Positions 1-7,135 of a stretch of DNA of 9,738 nt are shown here, in pieces. The position numbers were made by a program, and so were the translations under genes. Within the stretch, counting starts at the first letter, position 1, and each line of letters opens with the position of its first letter. Origin of the DNA: Hyphomicrobiales bacterium. Lineage in GTDB: Bacteria > Pseudomonadota > Alphaproteobacteria > Rhizobiales > JAJFHC01. The stretch lies in the NCBI GenBank assembly GCA_021775835.1, contig JAJFHC010000004.1:1-9738 (forward strand), written 5' to 3'. The notes beneath the pieces were generated by a model. That model made no database searches, had not been told where the DNA came from, and saw nothing but the letters and a program-made list of their open reading frames with translations.

Positions 1-75
1 CTTCGGATCGCGGATGATCCGCTCAAGCTGCTTTTGATCGGATGCAGAAACCGTGATCGATATTCCTGTGCGCAT
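1..75 (-). CDS. IS630-family transposase, N-terminal fragment running off the window
   Basis: Reading the minus strand from an ATG at 75 gives 25 residues beginning MRTGISITVSASDQKQ, followed by LERIIRDPK, with no stop before the window edge. This resembles the start I know from IS630-family transposases of rhizobial-type bacteria (MRTG-I-ITL/V, then a D-R/Q-LE helix leading into the N-terminal helix-turn-helix). In that family a DDE-type enzyme cuts and pastes the element into TA dinucleotides; the DDE domain would lie outside the window, so intactness cannot be judged. No clear Shine-Dalgarno sequence precedes the ATG. The gene points away from hppA. The family call rests on a short stretch and is recognition by eye, but the N-terminal pattern is characteristic. 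Confidence 0.72.
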   Translation of the reverse strand, partial: MRTGISITVSASDQKQLERIIRDPK

Positions 76-145
76 CACAACCAATCGCACAAAACAGCAT
101 CAATGGGAATCCACAAAGGGACTCTTTTGTCTCCGACAATCTACT
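1..145 (-). mobile_element. End of an IS630-like insertion sequence (boundary approximate)
   Basis: The transposase start at 75 implies that one terminal inverted repeat of the element lies a short way to its right. The segment 76-145 contains TA dinucleotides at 142-143 and 145-146, which would suit the TA target preference of the family. The other end of the element is outside the window, so the inverted repeat cannot be matched and the right boundary given here is only an estimate. Confidence 0.35.
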
Positions 146-430
146 AGACATCTCCGACTGGATCAACTCATGAAGCTAAGTGGTCATACTGCGAGCTGTG
201 CCGGAGTGTCCGGTTTTAGCCTGGAGAATGCGGCAATCTGTCTCGCTCCTTTAGGGGGGCGCGCGCTGTTGCTTTGCGCGGGCACTTTTGGCATTGTCCG
301 CGCGACCAAAAGGTCACGCTTGGGGGTGTTGAGGGGATCTGCGCGAGTATTGAGTATCGTGCGGTTTCAATTTTCCTGACCTTGAGGCTGACAAACTCTA
401 TTCGATCCAATTTCGATCAAGGACAGACTT
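76..430. other. Gene-free stretch: IS tip plus hppA leader region
   Basis: About 355 bases carry no convincing gene. The open frames here have no family resemblance and no good ribosome binding site. The left part probably belongs to the insertion sequence. The right part should hold the hppA promoter, but no strong -35/-10 pair stands out; TTGAGG at 329-334 with a weak GAGTAT at 352-357 is the best I found. The clearest element is a stem-loop with arms 276-284 and 295-303 (nine pairs, one G-U, ten-base loop), followed at once by a small GACC-AAAA-GGTC hairpin at 304-315. No T run follows, so it is not an obvious terminator. Confidence 0.5.
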
Positions 431-2548
431 ATGAGCAATGCTATCTGGCTAATCATCGCCTGTGGCGCCCTTTCGATTGTGTATGGCATTTGGGCCATCC
501 GGTCGGTTATGGCGGCGGATGCGGGTAACGAGCGTATGCAGGAGATTGCAGGCGCGATTCAGGAAGGCGCCACTGCCTATCTGAAGAGGCAGTACATAAC
601 CATCGCTATCGCAGGTGTGGTCATCTTCTTCATCGGTGTCTACCTGCTGTCGCTTACGGTCGCCATCGGATTTGCGATCGGTGCGACCTTGTCTGGACTT
701 GCCGGTTTTATCGGCATGCTGGTGTCGGTCCGTGCCAATGTGCGCACGACCCAGGCTGCCAGCCAGAGCCTTGCTGCAGGCCTGGAGATTGCCTTCAAGT
801 CGGGCGCTGTGACCGGCATGCTGGTTGCCGGTCTGGCTCTTCTTTCGGTGATCATCTACTACGCCGTTCTGACCATGGGACTGAATCTGGCGCCGGGCGA
901 CCGGACGGTCATCGATGCTCTTGTCGCACTTGGTTTTGGCGCTTCGCTGATCTCTATTTTTGCCCGTCTGGGCGGCGGCATCTTTACCAAGGGTGCCGAT
1001 GTTGGCGGTGACCTTGTGGGTAAAGTTGAAGCGGGTATTCCCGAAGATGATCCCCGTAACCCGGCAACGATCGCCGACAACGTTGGCGACAACGTCGGTG
1101 ACTGTGCCGGCATGGCGGCTGATCTGTTCGAGACCTATGCGGTGACGTTGGTTGCAACCATGGTTCTGGCTTCGATCTTTTTTGCTGGAACGGACCTTGT
1201 CGAGCCAATGATGCTTTACCCGCTCATGATCGGTGGTGTCTGTGTGGCGACATCGATCATCGGCACGTTCTTCGTCAAGCTTGGTGCTAATCAGAACATC
1301 ATGGGTGCGCTCTATAAGGGCGTGATCATGACCGGGGTGCTGTCATTGATCGCGCTCTGGCCAGTGACCTCCCAGATGATTGGCATGGACACGGTTCTGA
1401 CGGCGGGGAATGCAACCTTCACGGGCATGAGCCTATTCTGGTGCGGGGCGGTCGGCCTTGCAGTAACAGCGCTCATCATCGTGGTCACGGAGTACTACAC
1501 CGGCGTCAACTATCGTCCGGTGAAGAGTGTTGCGGCAGCGTCTCTGACGGGCCATGGCACGAACGTCATCCAGGGGCTTGCGGTGTCGCTTGAGGCAACC
1601 GCGCTTCCGGCCCTGATCATCATCGCCGGCATCATCATCACCTTCAGTCTTGCCGGTTTGTTCGGGATTGCCATCGCGGTGACCACAATGCTGGCGCTGG
1701 CCGGTATGATCGTTGCCCTCGATGCCTTTGGTCCGGTAACGGACAATGCTGGCGGGATCGCGGAAATGGCGGACCTGCCTGAGGACGTGCGCAAAACTAC
1801 CGACGCCCTCGATGCGGTTGGCAACACGACCAAGGCCGTGACCAAGGGCTATGCCATCGGTTCGGCCGGTCTCGGTGCCCTGGTGCTCTTTGCAGCCTAT
1901 ACGGAAGACCTGAAATACTTCATCAGCCAGCCTGAGATGTTCCCGTATTTCAAAGGTGTGGTGCTCGACTTCTCGCTCTCCAACCCCTACGTGGTATGCG
2001 GCCTGTTCTTTGGTGGCATGCTGCCCTTCCTGTTCGGGGCTATGGGCATGATGGCGGTTGGTCGCGCAGCTGGTGCCGTGGTTGAAGAAGTACGGCGTCA
2101 GTTCAAGGAAAAACCAGGCATCATGGAAGGCACCGAACGCCCTGATTATGGACGTGCAGTCGACATGCTGACCAAGGCGGCGATCAAGGAAATGATCATT
2201 CCGTCCTTTATGCCGGTTCTCGCCCCGATCTTCGTGTTCTTCGTGGTGAACTGGATTGCAGACAAGTCTGCCGCCTTCTCCGCGGTCGGCGCCATGTTGC
2301 TCGGCGTGATCATCACAGGCCTGTTCGTCGCCATCTCCATGACGGCGGGCGGCGGTGCCTGGGATAACGCCAAAAAGTACATCGAGGACGGCAATCACGG
2401 CGGCAAGGGCTCAGAAGCCCACAAGGCTGCAGTGACCGGTGATACGGTTGGTGATCCCTACAAGGATACCGCCGGTCCGGCTGTTAACCCGATGATCAAG
2501 ATCACGAACATCGTGGCCTTGCTTCTGCTGGCAGTGCTTGCGCACTGA
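431..2548 (+). CDS. hppA: K+-independent membrane-bound proton-translocating pyrophosphatase
   Basis: HppA hydrolyses cytoplasmic pyrophosphate and pumps protons across the membrane, recovering energy from biosynthetic reactions and keeping PPi low. The 705-residue protein has the normal family length and many hydrophobic segments (about 16 helices expected). The substrate-site block spans residues about 190-234, with [11 protein letters not shown], then [17 protein letters not shown] and a trailing [12 protein letters not shown]. The second acidic block [17 protein letters not shown] lies near residues 671-687. In [10 protein letters not shown] (464-473), Lys468 and Thr471 occupy the positions that are Ala and usually Gly/Ala in K+-dependent enzymes; the lysine is known to replace the K+ requirement, and the K+-independent group pumps protons. 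The ATG at 431 follows an AAGGA at 419-423. The gene is monocistronic, ending in a terminator shared with convergent bamE. No damage is visible. Confidence 0.96.
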   Translation: MSNAIWLIIACGALSIVYGIWAIRSVMAADAGNERMQEIAGAIQEGATAYLKRQYITIAIAGVVIFFIGVYLLSLTVAIGFAIGATLSGLAGFIGMLVSVRANVRTTQAASQSLAAGLEIAFKSGAVTGMLVAGLALLSVIIYYAVLTMGLNLAPGDRTVIDALVALGFGASLISIFARLGGGIFTKGADVGGDLVGKVEAGIPEDDPRNPATIADNVGDNVGDCAGMAADLFETYAVTLVATMVLASIFFAGTDLVEPMMLYPLMIGGVCVATSIIGTFFVKLGANQNIMGALYKGVIMTGVLSLIALWPVTSQMIGMDTVLTAGNATFTGMSLFWCGAVGLAVTALIIVVTEYYTGVNYRPVKSVAAASLTGHGTNVIQGLAVSLEATALPALIIIAGIIITFSLAGLFGIAIAVTTMLALAGMIVALDAFGPVTDNAGGIAEMADLPEDVRKTTDALDAVGNTTKAVTKGYAIGSAGLGALVLFAAYTEDLKYFISQPEMFPYFKGVVLDFSLSNPYVVCGLFFGGMLPFLFGAMGMMAVGRAAGAVVEEVRRQFKEKPGIMEGTERPDYGRAVDMLTKAAIKEMIIPSFMPVLAPIFVFFVVNWIADKSAAFSAVGAMLLGVIITGLFVAISMTAGGGAWDNAKKYIEDGNHGGKGSEAHKAAVTGDTVGDPYKDTAGPAVNPMIKITNIVALLLLAVLAH

Positions 2549-2570
2549 GCTTGAAGCAAACACGTGAAAC

Positions 2571-2603
2571 AAAAGCCCCGCAGGATATCCTGCGGGGCTT
2601 TTT
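2571..2603. terminator. Bidirectional intrinsic terminator between hppA and bamE
   Basis: A perfect 24-base palindrome at 2575-2598 (arms GCCCCGCAGGAT and its complement) is preceded by AAAA and followed by TTTTT. As RNA from either strand it forms a GC-rich stem with a U run. It lies 26 bases after the hppA stop and about 54 bases beyond the minus-strand bamE stop, so it should terminate both convergent genes. Confidence 0.92.
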
Positions 2604-2652
2604 GTCGATTGAAATTTTATGCAGACAAGTTCGCAATCTGGTCGCGTATGCT

Positions 2653-3147
2653 CTAGTAGCCGGATGATCCCCCGGCAGCGGCACCACCCGGATCGAAACG
2701 GCCGAGGTTCTGGAAAAGCTGCTGCAGAACACCCAGTTCCTTGCCGCGCGTCGGTGTTTCACGTCCGATAAAATCGATTATTTTGCCGTCCTCGAGACCA
2801 TAATGCGCAAATTTCTGAACGCGTTCCTCCTGGTCGAAGCGTACAGCCAGGATCTCGCGGTCGGTGACTTCGGGTTCAAAAAATGCGGTCTGCTGGACGG
2901 TGCTGGAAATGTAGTAGAAACTGTCGCCTGTCGTGTTGATTGTGGCTGTTGTCGACGGTGATCCGAGGAGTGCTTCAACTTCGATCTTGCTCATGCCGAC
3001 ATTTAATTTTTGGACGTCTTCTCCCTTGGGAAGATATCCTCGGTAGTCGACCGACGGCGTGCAGGCCAGAGTTGTGATTGACATGCCTATGGCTGCCATC
3101 ATACCGATTGCCTTGCGGCGTGAAACAGGACTATCCATTGTTCTCAT
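2653..3147 (-). CDS. bamE: Outer membrane protein assembly factor BamE (SmpA/OmlA family lipoprotein)
   Basis: BamE is the small lipoprotein of the BAM complex, which inserts beta-barrel proteins into the outer membrane. With the start used here (ATG at 3147) the protein has 164 residues. A signal peptide containing SRRKAIGMMAAIG ends in a lipobox, TTLAC, with the acylated Cys at residue 29. The mature part begins TPSVDYRGYLP and contains the family pattern LNVGMSKIEVEALLGSPS, the FYYIS strand and VRFDQEERVQKFAHYGLEDG. It ends in a Gly/Ala/Ser-rich tail. A GTG at 3192 or an ATG at 3138 are other possible starts; none has a strong ribosome binding site, and the 3147 start gives the most typical lipoprotein signal. 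The twin arginine before the hydrophobic core is slightly Tat-like. It is divergent from the bc1 chaperone gene and convergent with hppA. Confidence 0.88.
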   Translation of the reverse strand: MRTMDSPVSRRKAIGMMAAIGMSITTLACTPSVDYRGYLPKGEDVQKLNVGMSKIEVEALLGSPSTTATINTTGDSFYYISSTVQQTAFFEPEVTDREILAVRFDQEERVQKFAHYGLEDGKIIDFIGRETPTRGKELGVLQQLFQNLGRFDPGGAAAGGSSGY

Positions 3148-3278
3148 TTCAAACGGCTCTTGGTCCAATTGCTTGTTGCCGCGGTTGTTCACTTGACCTA
3201 ACTCGCTGCGTGTTGAATTTCAACCATTCATTCGATTCTTGTTAGAGCTCTCGAAAATCACATCGACTGAGAAAGCCA
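3148..3278. promoter_or_regulatory. Divergent promoter region of bamE and the bc1 chaperone gene
   Basis: This 131-base gap must carry the promoters of two divergent genes. A perfect inverted repeat GTTGAA-T-TTCAAC sits at 3212-3224. On the minus strand its TTGAAA can be read as a -35 element, 17 bases before a weak TAGGTC. That reading would place bamE transcription close to the GTG at 3192 and favours the ATG at 3147 as start. No convincing plus-strand promoter was found. Assignment is tentative. Confidence 0.3.
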
Positions 3279-3848
3279 ATGTTTCTAAAGAATTTTTTCA
3301 AACGCTCACACGATGATGATGCCCTAATCGTGTACGGTGCGATTGTGGCACAGGCACGGCAGCCGGCGTTTTACAAAGACTGCGGCGTGCCGGACACGCT
3401 TGATGGCCGGTATGATCTCCTTACTCTTCATTGTTTCCTCTACCTGCACCGGCTCAAGCAGGAAAAAGGCGTCCCCGAGGCGTTTGGTCAGGCGGTCTTT
3501 GATGTCATGTTTCAGGACATGGATCAGTCTTTGCGGGAAATGGGCGTTGGCGATCTGTCGGTGGGTAAAAAGATCAAGAAAATGGCATCGGTTTTTTACG
3601 GACGGGCCGAAGCCTATGACAAGGCGATCGATTCAGACGACGGGGAAGCACTGCATGAGGCCCTCAAGCGCAACATCTTTCCTGAAACGACTCCCCCGGA
3701 CGGAGCGGTCGAAGCCCTGGCAATCTACGTCAGGAAAAGCGTTGCGGTGTTGGCGTCACTGGATGCCAATGAGCTCACGGGCGGCACGGTAAAATACGCC
3801 GAAATCGAGGAAATTGTGCCTGATGGTTCGTCGGCACCGGAGATATGA
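3279..3848 (+). CDS. Ubiquinol-cytochrome c chaperone (CBP3 / UQCC1-like)
   Basis: The 189-residue protein belongs to the ubiquinol-cytochrome c chaperone family, homologous to mitochondrial Cbp3, which assists cytochrome b maturation during assembly of the bc1 complex. Recognisable elements are YGAIVAQARQPAFYKDCGVPDTLDGRYDLL (residues about 19-48, given here only as the conserved block), the helix LHCFLYLHRLKQEKG and the FDVMFQDMDQSLREMGVGD segment followed by VGKKIKKM, which is typical of the family. No signal peptide or membrane segment is seen, so it is probably cytoplasmic or peripheral. ATG at 3279 is preceded by GAGAAAG. The stop is one base before the yceD start, implying cotranscription and translational coupling. 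Bacterial function is inferred from the mitochondrial homologue. Confidence 0.88.
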   Translation: MFLKNFFKRSHDDDALIVYGAIVAQARQPAFYKDCGVPDTLDGRYDLLTLHCFLYLHRLKQEKGVPEAFGQAVFDVMFQDMDQSLREMGVGDLSVGKKIKKMASVFYGRAEAYDKAIDSDDGEALHEALKRNIFPETTPPDGAVEALAIYVRKSVAVLASLDANELTGGTVKYAEIEEIVPDGSSAPEI

Positions 3849-3849
3849 C

Positions 3850-4410
3850 ATGAGTAGAATGATCAGAAAAACGATATTTGACGGTCAAATTCTTGCGTTG
3901 GATGTTGCAGCAGACGGGCTGGAAATTGTCGTGAATGCAGATGAGAACGACAGAGGTAAGCTTGCCGAGGACCTTGGCATTCTTAGTGTGGATGTTTTTG
4001 AGGCAACTGTCATGGCAAGGCCCTGGCGAAAATCCGGAGTCCGTCTCGACGGTGTGATTCGGGCGACTGCCCAACAGAACTGTGTTGTGACACTGGACGC
4101 GGTGTCGGAGAAAATTGAAGAATCTTTTTCTTTACGCCTGTTGCCGGAACAAGAGCTCACAGCCCTTGAAGAAACAGACGAAATCGTTATCGACCCGGAG
4201 GCAGAGGTCGACCCGCCCGATCCAATCGTGGATGGCAAGATTGATGTTGGCGCCATTGTGTGCGAGCACTTGGCCCTTGGTCTCAATCCCTACCCGCGTA
4301 AGGAAGGACAGGTTTTTGAAGATTCAAATGAAGACGAACCGATGGTTGCGGAGGCAGACGAGACAAACAGCGCCTTTTCTGTGCTTAACAGTCTGAAGAA
4401 GAACGATTAG
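3850..4410 (+). CDS. yceD: YceD / DUF177 family protein (23S rRNA accumulation)
   Basis: YceD-family proteins are small, poorly understood proteins linked to accumulation of 23S rRNA and large ribosomal subunits. They commonly sit upstream of plsX. The 186-residue product has the family core: CVVTLDAVSEKIEESFSL (residues 78-95), an acidic EEV-like linker rich in D and E (about 106-130), and the conserved C-terminal helix and motif IDVGAIVCEHLALGLNPYPR (131-150) followed by KEG. The start at 3850 is chosen over an in-frame ATG at 3814 because 3814 lies inside the upstream gene, while 3850 has GGAG at 3839-3842 with seven-base spacing and gives the usual family N terminus. The rpmF gene (ribosomal protein L32) that often lies between yceD and plsX in other proteobacteria is absent here. 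Confidence 0.88.
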   Translation: MSRMIRKTIFDGQILALDVAADGLEIVVNADENDRGKLAEDLGILSVDVFEATVMARPWRKSGVRLDGVIRATAQQNCVVTLDAVSEKIEESFSLRLLPEQELTALEETDEIVIDPEAEVDPPDPIVDGKIDVGAIVCEHLALGLNPYPRKEGQVFEDSNEDEPMVAEADETNSAFSVLNSLKKND

Positions 4411-4441
4411 AGCGACCGTTAGCGGCATTATTGGGATTTGG

Positions 4442-4484
4442 AGCCTTTGGAAGCGCCCAAAAAAGACGGTTGTTTGGGGAGGCT
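4442..4484 (+). other. Stem-loop in the yceD-plsX gap
   Basis: An inner stem CCCAAA (4456-4461) with TTTGGG (4473-4478) and an outer stem AGCCT (4442-4446) with AGGCT (4480-4484) fold into one interrupted hairpin. The 3' arm contains the Shine-Dalgarno-like GGGGAGG at 4476-4482. No long T run follows, so it is not a standard terminator; attenuation or control of translation is possible. Confidence 0.35.
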
Positions 4485-4492
4485 TATCGAGT

Positions 4493-4576
4493 ATGTTCCT
4501 GACACTATTAGTTGCTGAGTCCGGATTTACTCGGTGGTGGCCGGTGAAATCGGAAGCGGGGAAAGTAAATTTATGA
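4493..4576 (+). other. Possible 27-codon leader ORF overlapping the plsX start
   Basis: An ATG at 4493, ten bases after GGGGAGG (4476-4482), opens 27 codons starting [11 protein letters not shown]. The TGA stop at 4574-4576 overlaps the plsX ATG as ATGA, the arrangement used for translational coupling. Codon choice (TTA twice, CTA once) is unlike the neighbouring genes, which argues against an ordinary conserved protein. TTGTTT (4470-4475) and TATGTT (4492-4497), spaced 16 bases, could alternatively be a plsX promoter, which would start transcription downstream of this ATG. Chance occurrence remains quite possible. Confidence 0.22.
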
Positions 4577-5640
4577 CGCGTGGTCTGACCATAGCTCTTG
4601 ATGCGATGGGCGGTGACAACGGCCCGGAGACCGTCATGCCGGGTGCTGACCTCGCGCTGATTCGCCAACCTGACCTGAAATTCCTGCTTTTCGGCGATGA
4701 AAAGGTGATTTCACCGATTCTGCAGGAATATCCGCGTGTGGCAGCTGCCAGCGAATTTGTTCATGCCGACGTTGCCGTTGCCATGGACGACAAGCCAAGC
4801 CAGGCGCTTCGCAGGGGACGCAACAAGAGCAGCATGTGGCTGTCGATCGTGGCGGTCAAAGAGGGCCGGGCGGATGTTGCGGTATCAGCGGGCAATACCG
4901 GGGCCCTGATGGCGATGGCAAAGGTTATTTTGAAGACGATGCCAAACATCGACCGGCCGGCGATAGCGGCGATCTGGCCCACGTTGCGCGGAGACAGCAT
5001 CGTCCTCGATGTTGGCGCCACAATTGGCGTTAATGCAAAGCAGCTTGTCGATTTCGCGGTCATGGGCGAAGCCATGGCGCGTGTTGTGTTCGGGCTCAAA
5101 GAGCCGTCCGTCGGACTGCTGAACATTGGGGTCGAAGAGGTCAAGGGCCTTGACGAAGTCAAGGAGGCGGGACTGATACTTCGGGAGTCCAACCTACCGA
5201 TAAAATATTATGGTTTCGTCGAAGGCGACGATATCGGCAAGGGCACTGTCGACGTCGTGGTCGTCGAGGGGTTCAGCGGCAATATTGCCCTGAAAACAGC
5301 GGAAGGCACTGCCAAGCAGATTGCCGAATTCCTGCGCAATGCGATGAGCCGGTCCTGGATGTCGCGGATCGGCTATGTTTTTGCCCGTAACGCCTTCAAG
5401 ATGCTGAGGGAGAGGCTCGATCCGAGGAAATCGAATGGGGGTGTTTTTCTCGGATTGAATGGTATTGTGATAAAGAGCCACGGGGGCACGGATGCCATGG
5501 GCTTTGCGAGCGCAATTGACCTGGCGGTTGATATGGGGCGCAACGGCCTGGTTGCCAAAATTGCCACTGACCTTGAGATTTTTCATAACGCGGCCGCGTC
5601 GACGATAGATTCGGCTGAAACGAAAGCGATCGCATTGTGA
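4573..5640 (+). CDS. plsX: Phosphate acyltransferase PlsX
   Basis: PlsX converts acyl-ACP and phosphate to acyl-phosphate, the acyl donor that PlsY uses to make lysophosphatidic acid, the first step of membrane phospholipid synthesis. It acts as a peripheral membrane protein. The 355-residue product has normal length and the family landmarks: [14 protein letters not shown] (residues 6-19), [10 protein letters not shown] (105-114), DVGATIG (146-152), NIGVEEVKG (184-192), GFVEGDDI (214-221), [11 protein letters not shown] (231-241) and [14 protein letters not shown] (294-307). The start at 4573 is preferred to an in-frame ATG at 4534 because GGGGAAAG at 4558-4565 lies seven bases upstream and the resulting N terminus is typical. 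Its stop overlaps the fabH start by four bases, a strong sign of coupled expression. Confidence 0.96.
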   Translation: MTRGLTIALDAMGGDNGPETVMPGADLALIRQPDLKFLLFGDEKVISPILQEYPRVAAASEFVHADVAVAMDDKPSQALRRGRNKSSMWLSIVAVKEGRADVAVSAGNTGALMAMAKVILKTMPNIDRPAIAAIWPTLRGDSIVLDVGATIGVNAKQLVDFAVMGEAMARVVFGLKEPSVGLLNIGVEEVKGLDEVKEAGLILRESNLPIKYYGFVEGDDIGKGTVDVVVVEGFSGNIALKTAEGTAKQIAEFLRNAMSRSWMSRIGYVFARNAFKMLRERLDPRKSNGGVFLGLNGIVIKSHGGTDAMGFASAIDLAVDMGRNGLVAKIATDLEIFHNAAASTIDSAETKAIAL

Positions 5641-6614
5641 GTATACTTCGCTCGGTATTGAGGGGTAGCGGCGCTTACCTTCCGGAAAAAGTTCTAACGA
5701 ATGCGGATCTTGCCCGTATTGTCGATACGACAGACGAGTGGATTGTGGAGCGCTCGGGTATCAGGGAGCGCCGAATTGCAGCAGACGGGGAGTTGACCTC
5801 CGATTTGGGACTTGCAGCGGCCAAAGCGGCGCTGGAAGACGCCCAGATGGATGCCCAGGATATTGATCTTATTGTGCTCGCCACAGCGACACCCGACCAG
5901 ACTTTTCCGGCAACCGCGGTTACCGTGCAGGCTGAGTTAGGCATTGAGCATGGCGCTGCCTTCGATATTCAGGCTGTTTGCTCCGGATTTGTCTATGGGC
6001 TGGCTGTTGCTGACAACTTTCTCAAGGCTGGCCAGCACAAGCGGGCTTTGGTCGTTGGGGCGGAGACGTTTTCAAGGATACTGGACTGGGAAGATCGGAC
6101 GACGTGTGTCTTGTTCGGCGATGGTGCCGGAGCCGTTGTTCTGGAAGCTCAAGAGCAACCCGGTGGACCGGATGACAAGGGGATATTCTCCACGCATCTG
6201 CGCTCTGACGGGCGGTATCGCGAAAAACTCTACGTCGACGGGGGCCCGTCGAGCACCATGACAACCGGCCATTTGAGAATGGAAGGCCGGGAGGTTTTCC
6301 GCCATGCGGTTACCAACATCGCTTCGATCATGCGGGTGGCGCTGGATGCCAACGGGCTTTCGCCAGAGGATATAGACTGGTTTGTCCCCCATCAGGCCAA
6401 CAAGAGAATTTTGGACGGAACGGCCAGAAAACTGGGCACGACCGACGAAAAAATCGTGATTACGCTCGACCGTCACGGCAACACGTCCGCCGCTTCGATA
6501 CCCCTGGCACTGGATACTGCCCGAAAAGACGGGCGGATCAAAGATGGTGATCTGGTGTTGATGGAAGCGATGGGGGGAGGCTTCACCTGGGGCGCTGCAT
6601 TAGCGCGCTGGTAG
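5637..6614 (+). CDS. fabH: 3-oxoacyl-ACP synthase III (FabH)
   Basis: FabH condenses acetyl-CoA with malonyl-ACP to start each fatty-acid chain (type II FAS). The 325-residue protein has the full catalytic triad: Cys115 in AVCSGFVYG, His252 in PHQANKRI and Asn282 in GNTSAAS. Other typical elements are [16 protein letters not shown] (31-46), [13 protein letters not shown] (139-151), [11 protein letters not shown] (159-169) and the C-terminal [13 protein letters not shown]. The start is a GTG at 5637 whose last bases form the plsX stop (GTGA overlap), so translation is likely coupled to plsX. Pairing of PlsX and FabH links initiation of fatty-acid synthesis with phospholipid synthesis and is a widely conserved arrangement. 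The sequence alone does not tell whether acetyl-CoA or branched primers are preferred. Confidence 0.96.
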   Translation: MSILRSVLRGSGAYLPEKVLTNADLARIVDTTDEWIVERSGIRERRIAADGELTSDLGLAAAKAALEDAQMDAQDIDLIVLATATPDQTFPATAVTVQAELGIEHGAAFDIQAVCSGFVYGLAVADNFLKAGQHKRALVVGAETFSRILDWEDRTTCVLFGDGAGAVVLEAQEQPGGPDDKGIFSTHLRSDGRYREKLYVDGGPSSTMTTGHLRMEGREVFRHAVTNIASIMRVALDANGLSPEDIDWFVPHQANKRILDGTARKLGTTDEKIVITLDRHGNTSAASIPLALDTARKDGRIKDGDLVLMEAMGGGFTWGAALARW

Positions 6615-6633
6615 TAGATGGTTTTTCATCTAC
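6614..6633 (+). other. Small stem-loop at the fabH stop
   Basis: GTAGATG (6614-6620) and CATCTAC (6627-6633) form a seven-pair stem with a six-base loop, GTTTTT. The stem begins at the last base of the fabH stop codon. It lacks the GC-rich stem and trailing T run of a good terminator, so it may instead mark the 3' boundary of the plsX-fabH message or affect stability. Confidence 0.35.
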
Positions 6634-6643
6634 AGGAGGGGAT

Positions 6644-6703
6644 ATGTTGCAAAAACCCCTCTATAACAGATATTTCTCACAATTCTCTAACAGCTTGCCT
6701 TGA
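6644..6703 (+). other. Possible 19-codon leader ORF with strong SD
   Basis: AGGAGGGG at 6634-6641 is one of the best Shine-Dalgarno sequences in the window, and an ATG follows at 6644. The frame encodes 19 residues, MLQKPLYNRYFSQFSNSLP, and stops at 6701-6703. The GAGGGG of the SD (6636-6641) can pair with CCCCTC at 6656-6661, hiding the ribosome site. The likely ihfA promoter begins at 6700, so this frame would belong to the plsX-fabH transcript. The peptide itself resembles nothing I know; a remnant or chance frame is possible. Confidence 0.25.
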
Positions 6704-6728
6704 CCGTGGCTTGCCTGCCGAATACCCT
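6700..6728 (+). promoter_or_regulatory. Candidate promoter of ihfA
   Basis: TTGACC (6700-6705) is five of six with the -35 consensus and lies 17 bases before TACCCT (6723-6728), a weak -10 with three of six matches. Transcription would begin near 6735, leaving a leader of about 27 bases with GAGG/TAGG as ribosome site before the ATG at 6762. Alphaproteobacterial promoters often have a strong -35 and a loose -10, which fits. Confidence 0.45.
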
Positions 6729-6761
6729 GCACCCACCGAAAACTGATGCGAGGTAGGCCAA

Positions 6762-7058
6762 ATGGGGGGCAAAACACTTACACGAGCCGATTTGAGCGAC
6801 GCTGTCCATCAGGAGGTGGGGCTTTCTCGAAGTGAATCTGCCGACCTTGTGAAATTGGTTCTGGATCAGATTACTGTAACGCTCGTGGATGGTGATTCCG
6901 TTAAATTGTCGTCCTTTGGTACTTTCGCCGTACGAAGCAAGGGTGGGCGCATCGGGCGCAATCCCAAGACCGGCCAGGAAGTTCCGATTACACCGCGGCG
7001 GGTGTTGGTTTTCAGGCCGAGCCATGTGCTGAAACATCTAATTAATTCAAAAACCTAG
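6762..7058 (+). CDS. ihfA: Integration host factor subunit alpha
   Basis: IHF-alpha pairs with IHF-beta to form a DNA-bending protein that shapes promoters, recombination sites and the nucleoid. The 98-residue product is full length. The N-terminal helices ([19 protein letters not shown], residues 5-23) form the dimer body. The body strands carry [13 protein letters not shown] (48-60), and the DNA-binding beta arm is [20 protein letters not shown] (62-81), with the intercalating Pro at residue 68. The arm sequence is closer to IHF-alpha than to HU or IHF-beta. GAGGTAGG upstream serves as ribosome site for the ATG at 6762. It stands in the usual alphaproteobacterial position between fabH and a MerR-type regulator. 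Confidence 0.95.
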   Translation: MGGKTLTRADLSDAVHQEVGLSRSESADLVKLVLDQITVTLVDGDSVKLSSFGTFAVRSKGGRIGRNPKTGQEVPITPRRVLVFRPSHVLKHLINSKT

Positions 7059-7135
7059 AGTTAGCCCACGACCCAAATCCGGTGTGTTGCACCGCTTGTC
7101 GTAGAGTTTATTGACTTGGTTGCGGAGCCCAGATC

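Noticed and set aside
276..303. Stem-loop upstream of hppA as an intrinsic terminator
   Set aside because: No T run follows on either strand and no gene ends nearby.
53..379. 108-residue plus-strand open frame before hppA
   Set aside because: No family resemblance, no good ribosome site, and its start overlaps the minus-strand transposase coding sequence.
1433..2398. 321-residue minus-strand open frame opposite hppA
   Set aside because: It is a His/Arg-rich antisense shadow of a clearly real hppA reading frame and shows no recognisable domain.
3814..3849. Longer N terminus for yceD starting at the ATG at 3814
   Set aside because: It lies inside the upstream chaperone gene, lacks a ribosome site, and adds 12 untypical residues; the 3850 start has a good SD.
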